Assembly: GCF_000633595.2 (NCBI RefSeq)
Contig: NZ_JIBU02000023.1
Span: 1-64,000 of the forward strand
DNA length: 64,000 nt
Reading direction: 5' to 3'
Source of the DNA: Clostridium drakei
Lineage (GTDB): Bacteria; Bacillota; Clostridia; Clostridiales; Clostridiaceae
Every line of letters begins with the position of its first letter. The stretch's first letter is position 1. The translations under genes were made by a program, and so were the position numbers. A model generated the notes under the pieces. It searched no databases. It was not told the origin of the DNA and worked only from the letters and a program-made list of their open reading frames with translations. Positions 27,105-35,891 of this stretch are shown piece by piece.

Positions 27105-28004
27105 TTAAATAACTTTCACCTTATTAACTAATTTCCCTATTTTCTCGATGGAGCACTCTACTGTATCACCATTTTTTAATACTTTTATAGGTTCAAATCC
27201 CAGTCCTACACCACTTGGAGTACCAGTACATATAATATCTCCTGCCTTTAATGTCATTCCTTTTGATAAATCACTTATAATATACGGAATATCAAATATT
27301 AGATTTTTAGTATTTGAATTCTGCCTTAATTCTCCATTAATGCTGCATTTAATATTTAATTCTACAGGAAATGGAATATCCTTTTTATGTACTATATAAG
27401 GTCCCATAGGACAAAAAGTATCTAAACTCTTACCCTTAAACCATTGTTTATGCTTTCCCTGCAAATCTCTAGCAGACACATCATTAACTATAGTATATCC
27501 AAAAATATGTTCTTCAGCGTCTTCTTTTTTTATATTTATCCCGTCTTTTCCTATTATAACTGCAAGTTCTACTTCATAATCAACCTGTTTTGTTACTTCG
27601 TATGAAAATTTTATTTCATCTTCATTTCCTATAGCCGGTGCTGCCATTTTTGTAAAATATATAGGTTCTTCAGGTATTCCAGTGCCAGCAATTCTAGTTA
27701 TTTTTATTTCTCTTGCATGCTCAACATAATTTTTTCCCAAACACAAGACATTTCTTTTAGGATAAGGTATAGGAGCTTTTATTTTTACATTATCTAAAGA
27801 CAATAGTTTAAAGTCTTCTTTATTTTTCAGTATATTTTCCACCTTATCCAGCATATCCTCACTATACTGTTCTATTAATTCAACCATATTTTTGGGATTT
27901 TCCAATGACATATATGTTGCAATATCTTCTATTGGAACTATCTTATCCCCTCTTACAATTCCTATACTCTCTTTTTCTTTAAAATCATATGTTATAAATT
28001 TCAT
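27105..28004 (-). CDS. Fumarylacetoacetate hydrolase-family protein
   Basis: A 299-residue member of the FAH superfamily, which hydrolyses or decarboxylates C-C bonds in 2-keto or acylpyruvate-type acids using Mg2+ or Mn2+. The catalytic barrel starts near residue 80 (NVLCLGKNYVEHAREI). Metal-binding acids are in DYEVELAVIIGKDG and the family motif in GYTIVNDVSARDLQ, with GDIICTGTPSGVG near the C-terminus. The N-terminal domain (1-70) is the usual small cap. Close relatives include acylpyruvases, oxaloacetate decarboxylases and ureidoglycolate-lyase-like proteins; specificity is open. It is a single gene with a GGGGG ribosome binding site. Confidence 0.85.
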   Translation of the reverse strand: MKFITYDFKEKESIGIVRGDKIVPIEDIATYMSLENPKNMVELIEQYSEDMLDKVENILKNKEDFKLLSLDNVKIKAPIPYPKRNVLCLGKNYVEHAREIKITRIAGTGIPEEPIYFTKMAAPAIGNEDEIKFSYEVTKQVDYEVELAVIIGKDGINIKKEDAEEHIFGYTIVNDVSARDLQGKHKQWFKGKSLDTFCPMGPYIVHKKDIPFPVELNIKCSINGELRQNSNTKNLIFDIPYIISDLSKGMTLKAGDIICTGTPSGVGLGFEPIKVLKNGDTVECSIEKIGKLVNKVKVI

Positions 28005-28053
28005 GATAATACCCCCTTATTTCTTTACAAAATAATAAAAATACAATACAACC

Positions 28054-28125
28054 TTTTCAGAGGACAATAAAAATAAATTTTCGTAGTATAACGGAGAAAA
28101 CTCCTCCTTCATTGTCCCCTGAAAA
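28054..28125. repeat. Hairpin element upstream of the FAH-family gene
   Basis: TTTTCAGAGGACAAT (28054-28068) and ATTGTCCCCTGAAAA (28111-28125) pair with one mismatch. Inside is a second small stem, GGAG-AAAA-CTCC. It lies 50 bp from the FAH-family start codon. It looks like a compact repeated element or RNA structure; I do not recognise its family. Confidence 0.5.
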
Positions 28126-28249
28126 TATTGATTGGCAATATTTTTAAATTACTAAATTAAATCGTTTATATTATTATAATATTTAAAATAATAATTTTCC
28201 ACAAAGCATATAGTTTTATTATCAGAAAATAAAAATTAAAATATTTTTA

Positions 28250-28277
28250 TTGACAATATCTCAAATTGTGTTACAAT
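28250..28277 (+). promoter_or_regulatory. Promoter of the T-box/ACT/UPF0210 operon
   Basis: TTGACA (28250-28255), a 16-bp spacer and TACAAT (28272-28277) form a strong sigma-A promoter. The expected start is about 12 nt before the first T-box. Confidence 0.8.
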
Positions 28278-28295
28278 AACTTTAAACAATTTTAT

Positions 28296-28477
28296 AAGTC
28301 ACTATGATAAAGCATAGTAATATTAACTTTCTTTGAAGAGAGGTTGCATTTGCTGCAAGCAACTAAGAATTTATTATGAAGGGAACTTTGGAGTGATAAC
28401 TGATAAAGCAGGGCTTATGCCAAAAAGGGTGGAACCGCGGAAATGATTTTCGTCTCTTAAGGTATGGTCTTTTTTTA
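28296..28477 (+). promoter_or_regulatory. T-box riboswitch 1 (glycine-type)
   Basis: The canonical T-box AGGGTGGAACCGCGG is at 28426-28440. Stem I is closed by TCACT (28299-28303) and AGTGA (28392-28396), with AGTAA on its 5' side. The specifier by alignment to CTTTGGAG is GGA (28382-28384), a glycine codon. The bulge UGGA would pair with a tRNA ending UCCA, which fits tRNA-Gly with discriminator U. A T-run ending at 28477 completes the terminator. Confidence 0.85.
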
Positions 28478-28493
28478 TACAATTGAAAATTTA

Positions 28494-28685
28494 ATAATTT
28501 GCTATGATAGAGATTAGTAACAATTATTTTCTTTAAAGAGAGGTTGCATTTTGCTGTAAGCAACTATGAATTTATTGTGAATGGAACTTTGGAGCAATAT
28601 TTTATTGAAAGATGGACTTATGTCAAGAAGGGTGGAACCGCGGAAAATATTTTTCGTCCCTTTACTTGGACACAAGTCTTTTTTT
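28494..28685 (+). promoter_or_regulatory. T-box riboswitch 2 (glycine-type), tandem copy
   Basis: A second complete copy about 202 nt downstream of the first. Its T-box is at 28629-28643 and its specifier GGA at 28583-28585. The stem I closing pair has changed together on both sides (TTGCT 28499-28503, AGCAA 28593-28597), which supports the fold. The terminator can form from GACTTATGTC and GGACACAAGTC followed by seven T. Confidence 0.85.
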
Positions 28686-28721
28686 ATATATCAAAATATT
28701 AAAATAGGAGTGGTGTTATTT

Positions 28722-28991
28722 ATGAAAGGTATTATTACTGTAGTTGGAAAAGATAAGGTAGGTATTGTAGCAGGTATAAGCAGTGAGCTTTTACATCTAA
28801 ATATAAATATTTTAGATGTTACTCAAACTATTATGGAAGAGTTTTTTACAATGATAATGTTAGTAGATCTGTCCAAAGCTAATGTGTCTTTTGACAAAAC
28901 CAAAGAAGCTCTTTTATCAAAAGGAAAAGAATTAGGTGTAGATGTAAAAATTCAAAGAGAAGAAATTTTTAATTCAATGCATACACTTTAG
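28722..28991 (+). CDS. ACT-domain protein (UPF0237, GcvR-like)
   Basis: An 89-residue stand-alone ACT domain, starting [21 protein letters not shown], a typical ligand-binding loop with glycine at the strand-helix turn. ACT domains bind amino acids. This group is related to GcvR, which senses glycine in enterobacteria. The start is the ATG at 28722 behind AGGAG. The gene lies directly behind two glycine-type T-boxes and 11 bp before the UPF0210 gene, so the two are co-transcribed. The likely job is a glycine-linked regulatory subunit, inferred from domain and leader rather than shown. Confidence 0.88.
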   Translation: MKGIITVVGKDKVGIVAGISSELLHLNINILDVTQTIMEEFFTMIMLVDLSKANVSFDKTKEALLSKGKELGVDVKIQREEIFNSMHTL

Positions 28992-29002
28992 GAGGAATAA
29001 CA

Positions 29003-30358
29003 ATGAATGTAAACAATGTATTAGAAACTATAAAGATGATAGAAGAAGAAAAATTAGATATTCGTACTATAACTATGGGAATATCACTTCTAGATTGCTG
29101 CGATTCTGATGGAGAAAAATCTAGAATTAAAATATATGATAAAGTAACTAAATGTGCTGAAAACTTAGTAAAAGTAGGTAAACAAATAGAAAATGAATTT
29201 GGCATTCCTATTGTAAATAAAAGAGTTTCTGTAACTCCTATTTCAATGGTTGCAGGTTGCTCAAGTGATACAGATTATGTTAAATATGCTGAAACACTTG
29301 ATAAAGCCGCTAATACTTTAGGTATAGATTTTATTGGTGGTTTTTCAGCTTTGGTACATAAGGGCTATACCAAAGGTGATAGAATATTAATTCAATCTAT
29401 TCCTGAAGCCTTAAGCCGTACAAAGCTTGTATGTTCCTCTGTTAATGTCGGTTCTACTAGATGTGGAATAAACATGGATGCTGTAAGGGAAATGGGGATT
29501 ATAGTTAAAAAAACTGCAGAACTTACAAAGGATTCATCAGGATTAGGATGTGCTAAATTAGTAGTATTTGCAAATGCTGTTGAGGACAATCCTTTTATGG
29601 CTGGTGCTTTCCATGGTGTTGGAGAAGCTGACACTATAATAAACGTTGGTGTAAGCGGACCTGGAGTTGTAAAAAGAGCTTTGGAAAAGGTAAAAGGAGA
29701 AAGCTTTGACGTAGTCGCTGAAACTATAAAGAAGACTGCTTTCAAAATCACAAGAATGGGTCAATTAGTAGCAAAGGAGGCTTCTAATAGATTAAATGTT
29801 CCTTTTGGAATTGTAGATTTATCCTTAGCACCTACTCCTGCAATTGGTGATAGTGTAGCTCATATACTTGAAGAACTTGGACTTGAAAGTTGTGGAACTC
29901 ATGGAACCACAGCAGCACTTGCTCTATTAAATGATGCTGTAAAAAAAGGCGGTGTAATGGCATGCAGTCATGTTGGAGGTCTTAGTGGTGCTTTCATACC
30001 TGTTAGTGAAGATGCTGGTATGATAGATGCTGTTAACAAGGGCTCCTTAAACATAGAAAAACTAGAAGCAATGACTTGTGTATGTTCTGTTGGACTTGAT
30101 ATGATTGCTATTCCTGGAGACACTTCTTCATCAACAATTTCAGCTATAATTGCAGATGAAGCAGCTATTGGTATGATAAATAATAAAACAACTGCTGTAA
30201 GGGTTATTCCTGCTCCTGGAACAAAAATAGGTGATGTAGTTGAATTTGGTGGACTTCTAGGCCATGCTCCTGTTATGGCAGTAAGCAAATTTTCTAGTGA
30301 AGCATTTGTAGCTAGAGGTGGTAGAATTCCAGCTCCTATCCACAGTTTTAAAAACTAA
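29003..30358 (+). CDS. UPF0210/DUF711 (PFL-like) family protein
   Basis: A 451-residue protein of the conserved UPF0210 family, found widely in clostridia next to an UPF0237 ACT protein. The fold is pyruvate-formate-lyase-like, but the glycyl-radical loop is not evident, so catalysis is unproven. Conserved stretches include [20 protein letters not shown] near the start, [32 protein letters not shown], and [18 protein letters not shown]. The start follows AGGAGGAATAACA. It shares its transcript with the ACT gene behind tandem glycine T-boxes, which ties it to glycine supply. The biochemical role is unknown. Confidence 0.9.
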   Translation: MNVNNVLETIKMIEEEKLDIRTITMGISLLDCCDSDGEKSRIKIYDKVTKCAENLVKVGKQIENEFGIPIVNKRVSVTPISMVAGCSSDTDYVKYAETLDKAANTLGIDFIGGFSALVHKGYTKGDRILIQSIPEALSRTKLVCSSVNVGSTRCGINMDAVREMGIIVKKTAELTKDSSGLGCAKLVVFANAVEDNPFMAGAFHGVGEADTIINVGVSGPGVVKRALEKVKGESFDVVAETIKKTAFKITRMGQLVAKEASNRLNVPFGIVDLSLAPTPAIGDSVAHILEELGLESCGTHGTTAALALLNDAVKKGGVMACSHVGGLSGAFIPVSEDAGMIDAVNKGSLNIEKLEAMTCVCSVGLDMIAIPGDTSSSTISAIIADEAAIGMINNKTTAVRVIPAPGTKIGDVVEFGGLLGHAPVMAVSKFSSEAFVARGGRIPAPIHSFKN

Positions 30359-30381
30359 AATTTTTATACAAAATAAAGTGA

Positions 30382-30479
30382 TTCTTAAACTCAGATGGAT
30401 TTTGCCTGCGAGGAATACCTCTTATCTGAGCGAGCTCATAAAATGCTATTTAAGCATTTTACTCATCTGAGTCTTAGAA
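30382..30479. ncRNA. Multibranched structured element of unknown class
   Basis: A 16-bp basal stem (TTCTTAAACTCAGATG 30382-30397 with 30464-30479, two mismatches) encloses three small perfect hairpins: GAGG-AATA-CCTC (30410-30421), TGAG-CGAG-CTCA (30427-30438) and AAAATGCT-ATTTA-AGCATTTT (30440-30460). The cloverleaf-like layout is unlikely by chance. An A-C mismatch would become a U-G pair on the minus strand, a slight hint of orientation. It is not a tRNA: the loop and acceptor features are missing. Confidence 0.5.
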
Positions 30480-30550
30480 AAACTTATACAGGCACGTAGT
30501 AACGATTATCACCCAGTTTTGTTTATATTTCATTTTTACTTTTAACCATA

Positions 30551-30892
30551 TTAATTATATGAATTTAAAAATAATTGTCTTAATTCATCTGCCGTATCAC
30601 TTGCTTTATTCCCACATAAAACATTTATTAAAGGAAAAACATCTTCATTTAAATTTTCTTTTTCGCCATTACCATTTAAATAATATTCAAAAACTGAAGG
30701 AATAAGCATATTATCAGTATTAATCACATTTAAATTAAAATTAGCATAATCAAAAACTGATTCCTGTTTTGAAATCCTTTGATGAACTCTAAGAGCCATA
30801 TTAAAAGCTACTACAAATTCTTGATAATTACATTTGCAGTACAATTTATTCAACAAAATTTTGTACTTTTCATGTACTACTTTATTCAACAT
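30551..30892 (-). CDS. Hypothetical protein, 113 residues
   Basis: A small, probably soluble protein, rich in Leu, Asn and Glu and mainly helical by composition. It has no transmembrane segment or signal peptide. A Cys pair (YCKCNY) near residue 20 could bind metal but is not a known motif. The ATG at 30892 is chosen because AGGAGG sits eight bases upstream; a GTG three codons earlier overlaps that site. It is a single gene between the structured element at 30382-30479 and the MarR gene. I recognise no family. The good ribosome binding site and normal codon use argue that it is real. Confidence 0.6.
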   Translation of the reverse strand: MLNKVVHEKYKILLNKLYCKCNYQEFVVAFNMALRVHQRISKQESVFDYANFNLNVINTDNMLIPSVFEYYLNGNGEKENLNEDVFPLINVLCGNKASDTADELRQLFLNSYN

Positions 30893-31067
30893 AAAATTCA
30901 CCTCCTAAGATATCATATATGTTAATTATAATACTTATTACAAAATCTTGAAAAATCCCCTTAAGTTCCAAATATCATTCCATGAACATCAAATATGAAA
31001 TTATCTTCAATTCTATATTTTTTTCCCATTTTTGCACACATTTACTTAACAAAGTGCTGTATAACAA

Positions 31068-31120
31068 AAAAATCATTATCAAGCTTTATTGAAATTCAAT
31101 AAATTTTGACAATGATTTTT
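31068..31120 (-). terminator. Terminator of the MarR-family gene
   Basis: AAAAATCATTATCAA pairs with TTGACAATGATTTTT, and an inner TTATTGAA/TTCAATAA stem closes the top. The structure is followed by a T-tract on the minus strand. It lies about 48 bp after the stop codon at 31169. Confidence 0.8.
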
Positions 31121-31168
31121 AATTATGTATGAATAACTTTTTTTAAATCATAACTTTTGTTTAATTTA

Positions 31169-31588
31169 TCAATCATGACGGTTTGCAATCAATCTTAAAT
31201 ATTCCTTGAGTTGTGTTTGTTGATCATCCGTAAATATTTCTAGAAAATACTTATTTACTTCTTCTATAATTTTTTCTACTGGTACTTGTAATTCTGAACC
31301 CCGTTCAGTTAACATTATTTTTAATGTTCTACGATCATCTTGATTAGCAACCCTCTTTACTAATTCCTTACTTTCCATTCTATCGAGAATTCCTGTAATA
31401 GTAGAACTATCTAAACTTAAAATTTCTCCAATTTGCTTAGGTGTTTGACAATCTTCAGTCCAAAGACATTTTAATATTCCGTATTGAACTGGTGTTACAT
31501 CAAGCTCAACAAGATTTGATTTTACATGTTGAAATACTGTTTGATGCGCTCTTGTCAATAAAAAATTTATACATTCATTTAATTCCAT
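31169..31588 (-). CDS. MarR-family transcriptional regulator
   Basis: A 139-residue winged helix-turn-helix repressor. The recognition region is QTPKQIGEILSLDSSTITGILDRMESKELV (about 48-77, given here in part), followed by the wing VKRVANQDDRRTLKIMLTERG, with the classic DDRR. Helices at both ends form the dimer interface. MarR proteins respond to small phenolic ligands or oxidants and usually control a neighbouring gene. Here the neighbours are a hypothetical protein and a chemoreceptor, with a 637-bp noncoding gap upstream, so its target is unclear. The ribosome binding site is AAAGGAGG. Confidence 0.88.
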   Translation of the reverse strand: MELNECINFLLTRAHQTVFQHVKSNLVELDVTPVQYGILKCLWTEDCQTPKQIGEILSLDSSTITGILDRMESKELVKRVANQDDRRTLKIMLTERGSELQVPVEKIIEEVNKYFLEIFTDDQQTQLKEYLRLIANRHD

Positions 31589-32225
31589 AATTATGCCTCC
31601 TTTTTTGATACATTTACTTTTAGTGAATATTGTTATATCTTATTTCAACATTCTATTATAAAATGTAATTATATAAATAAGTTAATTGTTTAGAAAGTAC
31701 TCTAGTACCTTAACCAATCATTTAAACTTTTAATATAATTTTAAAACACATATCCACTTTGAAAATTTATTTAAATAATGATTTTATACTTCAATACATA
31801 TAAATAAAAAAAGATATAAAATCCACTTATACTCATGATTTAATCAAATACTGCATGTAATTTTTGACATAAAGCTTTACATAATACTTTTTATACACTT
31901 TAAATTAAGTAACAAAGCGTTCTTAAGAACGCTTTGTTTATTATGCTCCTAATAATTATAATCTTTATCTTGTAAAATAGTATTTAAACTTGCTTCTTTA
32001 TATTTTCCATGATATTCCATTTTGAAAAGTAGTAAATCTAATTAACCTATCAGTCTATTCAATTTCCAAATAGTCTATATTTATATTCTATTCTAAATTC
32101 ATTACTTTGTAAACATAGTTGAACTTAAATATTATATAATTGGTTTTAATAAAAGTAAATAATTACATAAAAATATATAATTATTTTATATTTCTATTAA
32201 TGCTTTACATTAGATACATTAACTT
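31589..32225. other. 637-bp noncoding gap with one long palindrome
   Basis: No open frame with a ribosome binding site is seen. The only clear structure is the perfect 28-bp palindrome at 31911-31938. The remainder is AT-rich, and the two ends hold the MarR promoter and the chemoreceptor 3' region. Confidence 0.6.
31911..31938. repeat. Perfect 28-bp palindrome
   Basis: AACAAAGCGTTCTT and AAGAACGCTTTGTT are exact reverse complements with no spacer. It may be an orphan bidirectional terminator; it is about 290 bp from the chemoreceptor stop. A protein-binding palindrome is the alternative. Confidence 0.6.
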
Positions 32226-34244
32226 CTATGTTTTGATCTTTTCAATTTTTGTTTCCATGTCCTTTGTATTGTCACTAAAACTTTGAGCCATGGAAGCTAC
32301 TTCTCCATTAGATGCACTCATTTCCTCAGCTGATGCTGCAATTTCTTGTGCTGAAGCTGATATTTCTTCAGAAATAGCAGATACTCCTTCTAATTTTCCT
32401 AGTACATCATTTTTTTCTTTATTTATATTTGTAGATGAAACACTAACCGCCTCTATTTTAGGATTCATACCTTCTATAGCACTAATTATTTTATTAAATG
32501 AATCCATAGCAACTTGTATTATCGAAACCTGACTTTCTAATTCTTTATTCATTACTACTGTAGAATTAGTCATTGTTTCTACGCGACTGGAAATATTATT
32601 AATTAGTGTAGAAATATTTTCAGAAGAAACCTTTGATTGTTCTGCAAGCTTTCTTACTTCTTCTGCTACAACTGAAAAACCACCTCCTGCTTCTCCCGCT
32701 CTTGCTGCCTCAATAGCTGCATTTAAAGCTAAAAGATTTGTTTGATCAGCTATATTATTTATAAGCTCAGTTATTTCATTAATTTGTTTTATATCACTAT
32801 GAAGTTCAACTATTTTTAAATTAAAATCATTAAATGATTTACTTATTTCATTAACGGATGTTATAAGTGGTTTCATTTTCTCATTACTTTCGCTTGCTAA
32901 GATATTAACATCTCTTGAGTTTAAGGTAACATCATTAATTGCTTTTACTATACTATCTAACTCATTTCCGAAATCATTTAACATATTTGTAATCTCAATC
33001 AAATTTTCTGTTTGATCTCCTGTACCATTTGCTACACTCTGTATGGAAGTTGCAACATTTTCTGATGAAGAAGCCATTTCCTTAGATACTAAAGCTAGCT
33101 TATCTGATTGCAAACTTATATTTTCTGAGCTTTTTTTAACAGCTCCTATTACATTTTTAATATTTTCAATCATGATATTAAAATTATTTGATAATTTACC
33201 AATTTCATCTTTTCTATTAATTTTGCTTTTAATTGATAAGTCTCCTTTTGATGCCTTGTCCATTAGACTCAATAATTTAATAATTGGCTTAGTAATACCT
33301 CTTGAAAAAAATATACCTATAGCTACAGAAATTACTACAAATATAATAAGCATAACTAAAATGAAATCACGCAGTGTTCTTGCTGATTCATTTAAATCAT
33401 TTAACTCTTGATTGATAACAATTGTCCAGTTAACTCCAGATATAACATTGTATTCTTCAATTTGTTTAATACTATTTGAAGAATATTGAGTTACACTTTT
33501 TTCAACTTTATCACCTTTTTTAACCTTCGATGCAATTTCTTTTATTATTTCATTTTCAACAGGTTTAGCAATTTTATCTCTATTTGGATTAGATAACATT
33601 ACACCATCTGAATCTACCATATATGCGTATCCAGTTTTTCCAAATTTCATTGATGATAAATGTTTTGTAAAATACTCAACATATACTGAATTAGCTACTA
33701 CTGAAATTACCTTTCCATTTTCATCTACTACAGGTGCTGCAAACACTATTATAGGTTTTCCATTAATTTTTGATATAAGAGTATTGCTTATTGATAATTT
33801 TCCTTGCATAGCTTCTCTAAAATATGTTCTTTCTTTTAAATCAAATTTTAATGATTTTGGATCACTATCTGCACATATAATACCACTAGTATCTAATAAA
33901 AATAAATGTTCATGATTAGACTCTTTTTCAAATCTTTTTTTCAACAATATGTTAGCAGGATCTGTTGAATATATACTAAAAAAGCTTTCTTCCACATTGT
34001 GTTGTCTTACTTTTGATATTTCTATAATTTCTTTAGATTTAGCAAGAAGTTCAACTTCCTTTTTTTGATCATCAATTAAACTATAGATATTATCACTGAT
34101 AATCATCATACTAGAATCTATTTGTTTTTTACCATTTTCTTGCATCATAGTTGAACTATAAAAATAAGCAATGGCACTGCTTAATGCCAATGGAATACAG
34201 ACAAGCAAAGAAATAATTAATGGTAATTTTCTTTTAATAGACAT
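32226..34244 (-). CDS. Methyl-accepting chemotaxis protein
   Basis: A 672-residue membrane chemoreceptor. Transmembrane helix 1 is near residues 8-30 ([20 protein letters not shown]). It is followed by an extracellular dCache-type sensor (about 35-285, with [19 protein letters not shown] and [14 protein letters not shown]), helix 2 near 290-315 ([20 protein letters not shown]), HAMP (about 316-368), and a cytoplasmic signalling domain with the hairpin tip [20 protein letters not shown]. The [11 protein letters not shown] element is also present. Its ligand is unknown; dCache domains often bind amino acids or organic acids. It is a single gene with a strong ribosome binding site (GGGGG). Confidence 0.93.
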   Translation of the reverse strand: MSIKRKLPLIISLLVCIPLALSSAIAYFYSSTMMQENGKKQIDSSMMIISDNIYSLIDDQKKEVELLAKSKEIIEISKVRQHNVEESFFSIYSTDPANILLKKRFEKESNHEHLFLLDTSGIICADSDPKSLKFDLKERTYFREAMQGKLSISNTLISKINGKPIIVFAAPVVDENGKVISVVANSVYVEYFTKHLSSMKFGKTGYAYMVDSDGVMLSNPNRDKIAKPVENEIIKEIASKVKKGDKVEKSVTQYSSNSIKQIEEYNVISGVNWTIVINQELNDLNESARTLRDFILVMLIIFVVISVAIGIFFSRGITKPIIKLLSLMDKASKGDLSIKSKINRKDEIGKLSNNFNIMIENIKNVIGAVKKSSENISLQSDKLALVSKEMASSSENVATSIQSVANGTGDQTENLIEITNMLNDFGNELDSIVKAINDVTLNSRDVNILASESNEKMKPLITSVNEISKSFNDFNLKIVELHSDIKQINEITELINNIADQTNLLALNAAIEAARAGEAGGGFSVVAEEVRKLAEQSKVSSENISTLINNISSRVETMTNSTVVMNKELESQVSIIQVAMDSFNKIISAIEGMNPKIEAVSVSSTNINKEKNDVLGKLEGVSAISEEISASAQEIAASAEEMSASNGEVASMAQSFSDNTKDMETKIEKIKT

Positions 34245-34410
34245 TTTTTAACCCCCTGAATAATATAGTTAAAACTATAATAACCCTGAGAAAAAACTTA
34301 TTATAAAATATATTAAATTTCATCTATTCTTTTGTTTATTATGTAAGCAATATAGATTTTTAATTACTTTTTACTTTAATACAAACTTCAACAGTAAATT
34401 ATAAATTTCT

Positions 34411-35712
34411 TCAACATGTGTAATTAAACATATTTTGAAATTCTTCTATTAAACTTTCTCTAAAATCAGGATGAGCTATATTTATCAAAGCCCTTGCTCT
34501 TTGTTTTAAAGTTTTCCCTTTAAGTTGAGCAATACCATATTCCGTAACTATATAATCAATATCATTTCTTGATGTTGTAATTACAGAACCTTCATCTAAT
34601 TTAGAAACAATTTTTGAAACTCTTCCATTTGCAGCTGTAGAAGGAATTGCAATTATTGATATACCATCTTCACACATATTTGCACCTCTAATAAAATCTA
34701 CTTGTCCTCCTACACCGCTAATTTGCTTTTTACCTATACATTCAGAACATACCTGTCCTAATAAATCAACTTGAACACACGAATTTATAGATACCATTTT
34801 GTAATTTTTCATAATCACTGCAGGATCATTTACATAATTAACTGGATAGGTTTCAACCATAGGATTGTTATTCACAAAGTCATAAAGTTTTTTTGTTCCC
34901 ATAAGAAATGTTACTACAATTTTTCCAGGATGAAGAGTTTTATTTTTATTTGTAATAACACCTGCTTCCACAAGTTCTAAAACTCCATCAGAAATCATTT
35001 CCGAATGTATACCTAAATCTTTTTTATCCTTTAAAAATAATAATACTGAATCAGGAATAGCTCCTATTCCCAATTGCAAAGTTGAACCATCTTCAACTAA
35101 CGATGCACAATGCTGACCTATAGCCTTTTCAACTTCTCCAATTTTAGGTGGCGGTAGTTCAATTATTGGATATGATGTTTCTACAATATAATCAATATCA
35201 GCTACATGAATAAAAGAATCTCCCATGGTTCTAGGCATTTTATCATTAACTTCCGCTATAACTATTTTTGCACATTCTGCAGCAGGCTTTGTGTAATCAT
35301 TAGATACCCCAAAGCTACAATATCCACGTTCATCTGGTTTGCTAACCTGAATCAATGCAACGTCTACAGGTAAACATCCTTTTTTAAATAGTTTAGGTAC
35401 TTCATGAAAAAAGCACGTAGTAAAATCTGCTCTTCCAGATTCAACTGCTTCTCTAGTACTTCCTGCAATAAATATTGAATTATATCTAAAGTGCTTTTCC
35501 ATACCAGGTTTTGCATATTCGCCTTTTCCCATAGTAAGCATATTGACTAGTTCCACGTCTCTATAATTTTCTTTATTTTTTACCATGGCATCTACTAACA
35601 TCATAGGCTCTGAAGCTCCAAGTCCAATAACTACTCTATAGCCTGATTTGATATTAACTACAGCTTCTTCTGCTGTAACTACTTTACTTTTATAAATATC
35701 TTTCCAATTCAT
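34411..35712 (-). CDS. Acetate/4-hydroxybutyrate-type CoA-transferase
   Basis: A 433-residue class I CoA-transferase that exchanges CoA between acetyl- or butyryl-CoA and a free acid through a glutamyl-CoA intermediate. Counting from the ATG at 35712, the catalytic glutamate falls at Glu238 in GIHSEMISDG, the position known for clostridial 4-hydroxybutyrate CoA-transferase. The CoA-binding loop is GIGAIPDSV just before it. The start follows GAAAGG. The gene lies after the terminator of the crt-etfA operon, in the same direction, so it probably has its own promoter. It could act as Cat2, AbfT or a butyryl-CoA:acetate transferase; sequence alone cannot separate these. Confidence 0.88.
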   Translation of the reverse strand: MNWKDIYKSKVVTAEEAVVNIKSGYRVVIGLGASEPMMLVDAMVKNKENYRDVELVNMLTMGKGEYAKPGMEKHFRYNSIFIAGSTREAVESGRADFTTCFFHEVPKLFKKGCLPVDVALIQVSKPDERGYCSFGVSNDYTKPAAECAKIVIAEVNDKMPRTMGDSFIHVADIDYIVETSYPIIELPPPKIGEVEKAIGQHCASLVEDGSTLQLGIGAIPDSVLLFLKDKKDLGIHSEMISDGVLELVEAGVITNKNKTLHPGKIVVTFLMGTKKLYDFVNNNPMVETYPVNYVNDPAVIMKNYKMVSINSCVQVDLLGQVCSECIGKKQISGVGGQVDFIRGANMCEDGISIIAIPSTAANGRVSKIVSKLDEGSVITTSRNDIDYIVTEYGIAQLKGKTLKQRARALINIAHPDFRESLIEEFQNMFNYTC

Positions 35713-35794
35713 AAAATACATCCTTTCTAAGCAAAATCAAGCATTATGATAATTAAATAAAGTCAATAATATATAATTACTGTTTCTTATAAAA

Positions 35795-35845
35795 AAAAAC
35801 ATAATAATATTATAGAATTTTTATTCATAATATTATTATGTTTTT
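35795..35845 (-). terminator. Terminator of the crt-etfA operon
   Basis: AAAAACATAATAATATTAT (35795-35813) and its exact complement at 35827-35845 form a 19-bp stem with a 13-nt loop. On the minus strand nine T residues follow, making a strong operon end. Confidence 0.9.
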
Positions 35846-35891
35846 ATATCTATAATATTAACATTGAAAAAAGGGAATTTTTTAATGTATA

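Noticed and set aside
28296-28685. Lysine or glycine aptamer riboswitch because of AGAGAGG and GAAGGG motifs
   Set aside because: The AGGGTGGAACCGCGG element, stem I layout and T-run define a T-box; lysine and glycine aptamer cores are absent.
30382-30479. tRNA gene
   Set aside because: It has three arms in a cloverleaf-like layout, but no T-loop, CCA-proximal acceptor stem or recognisable anticodon loop.
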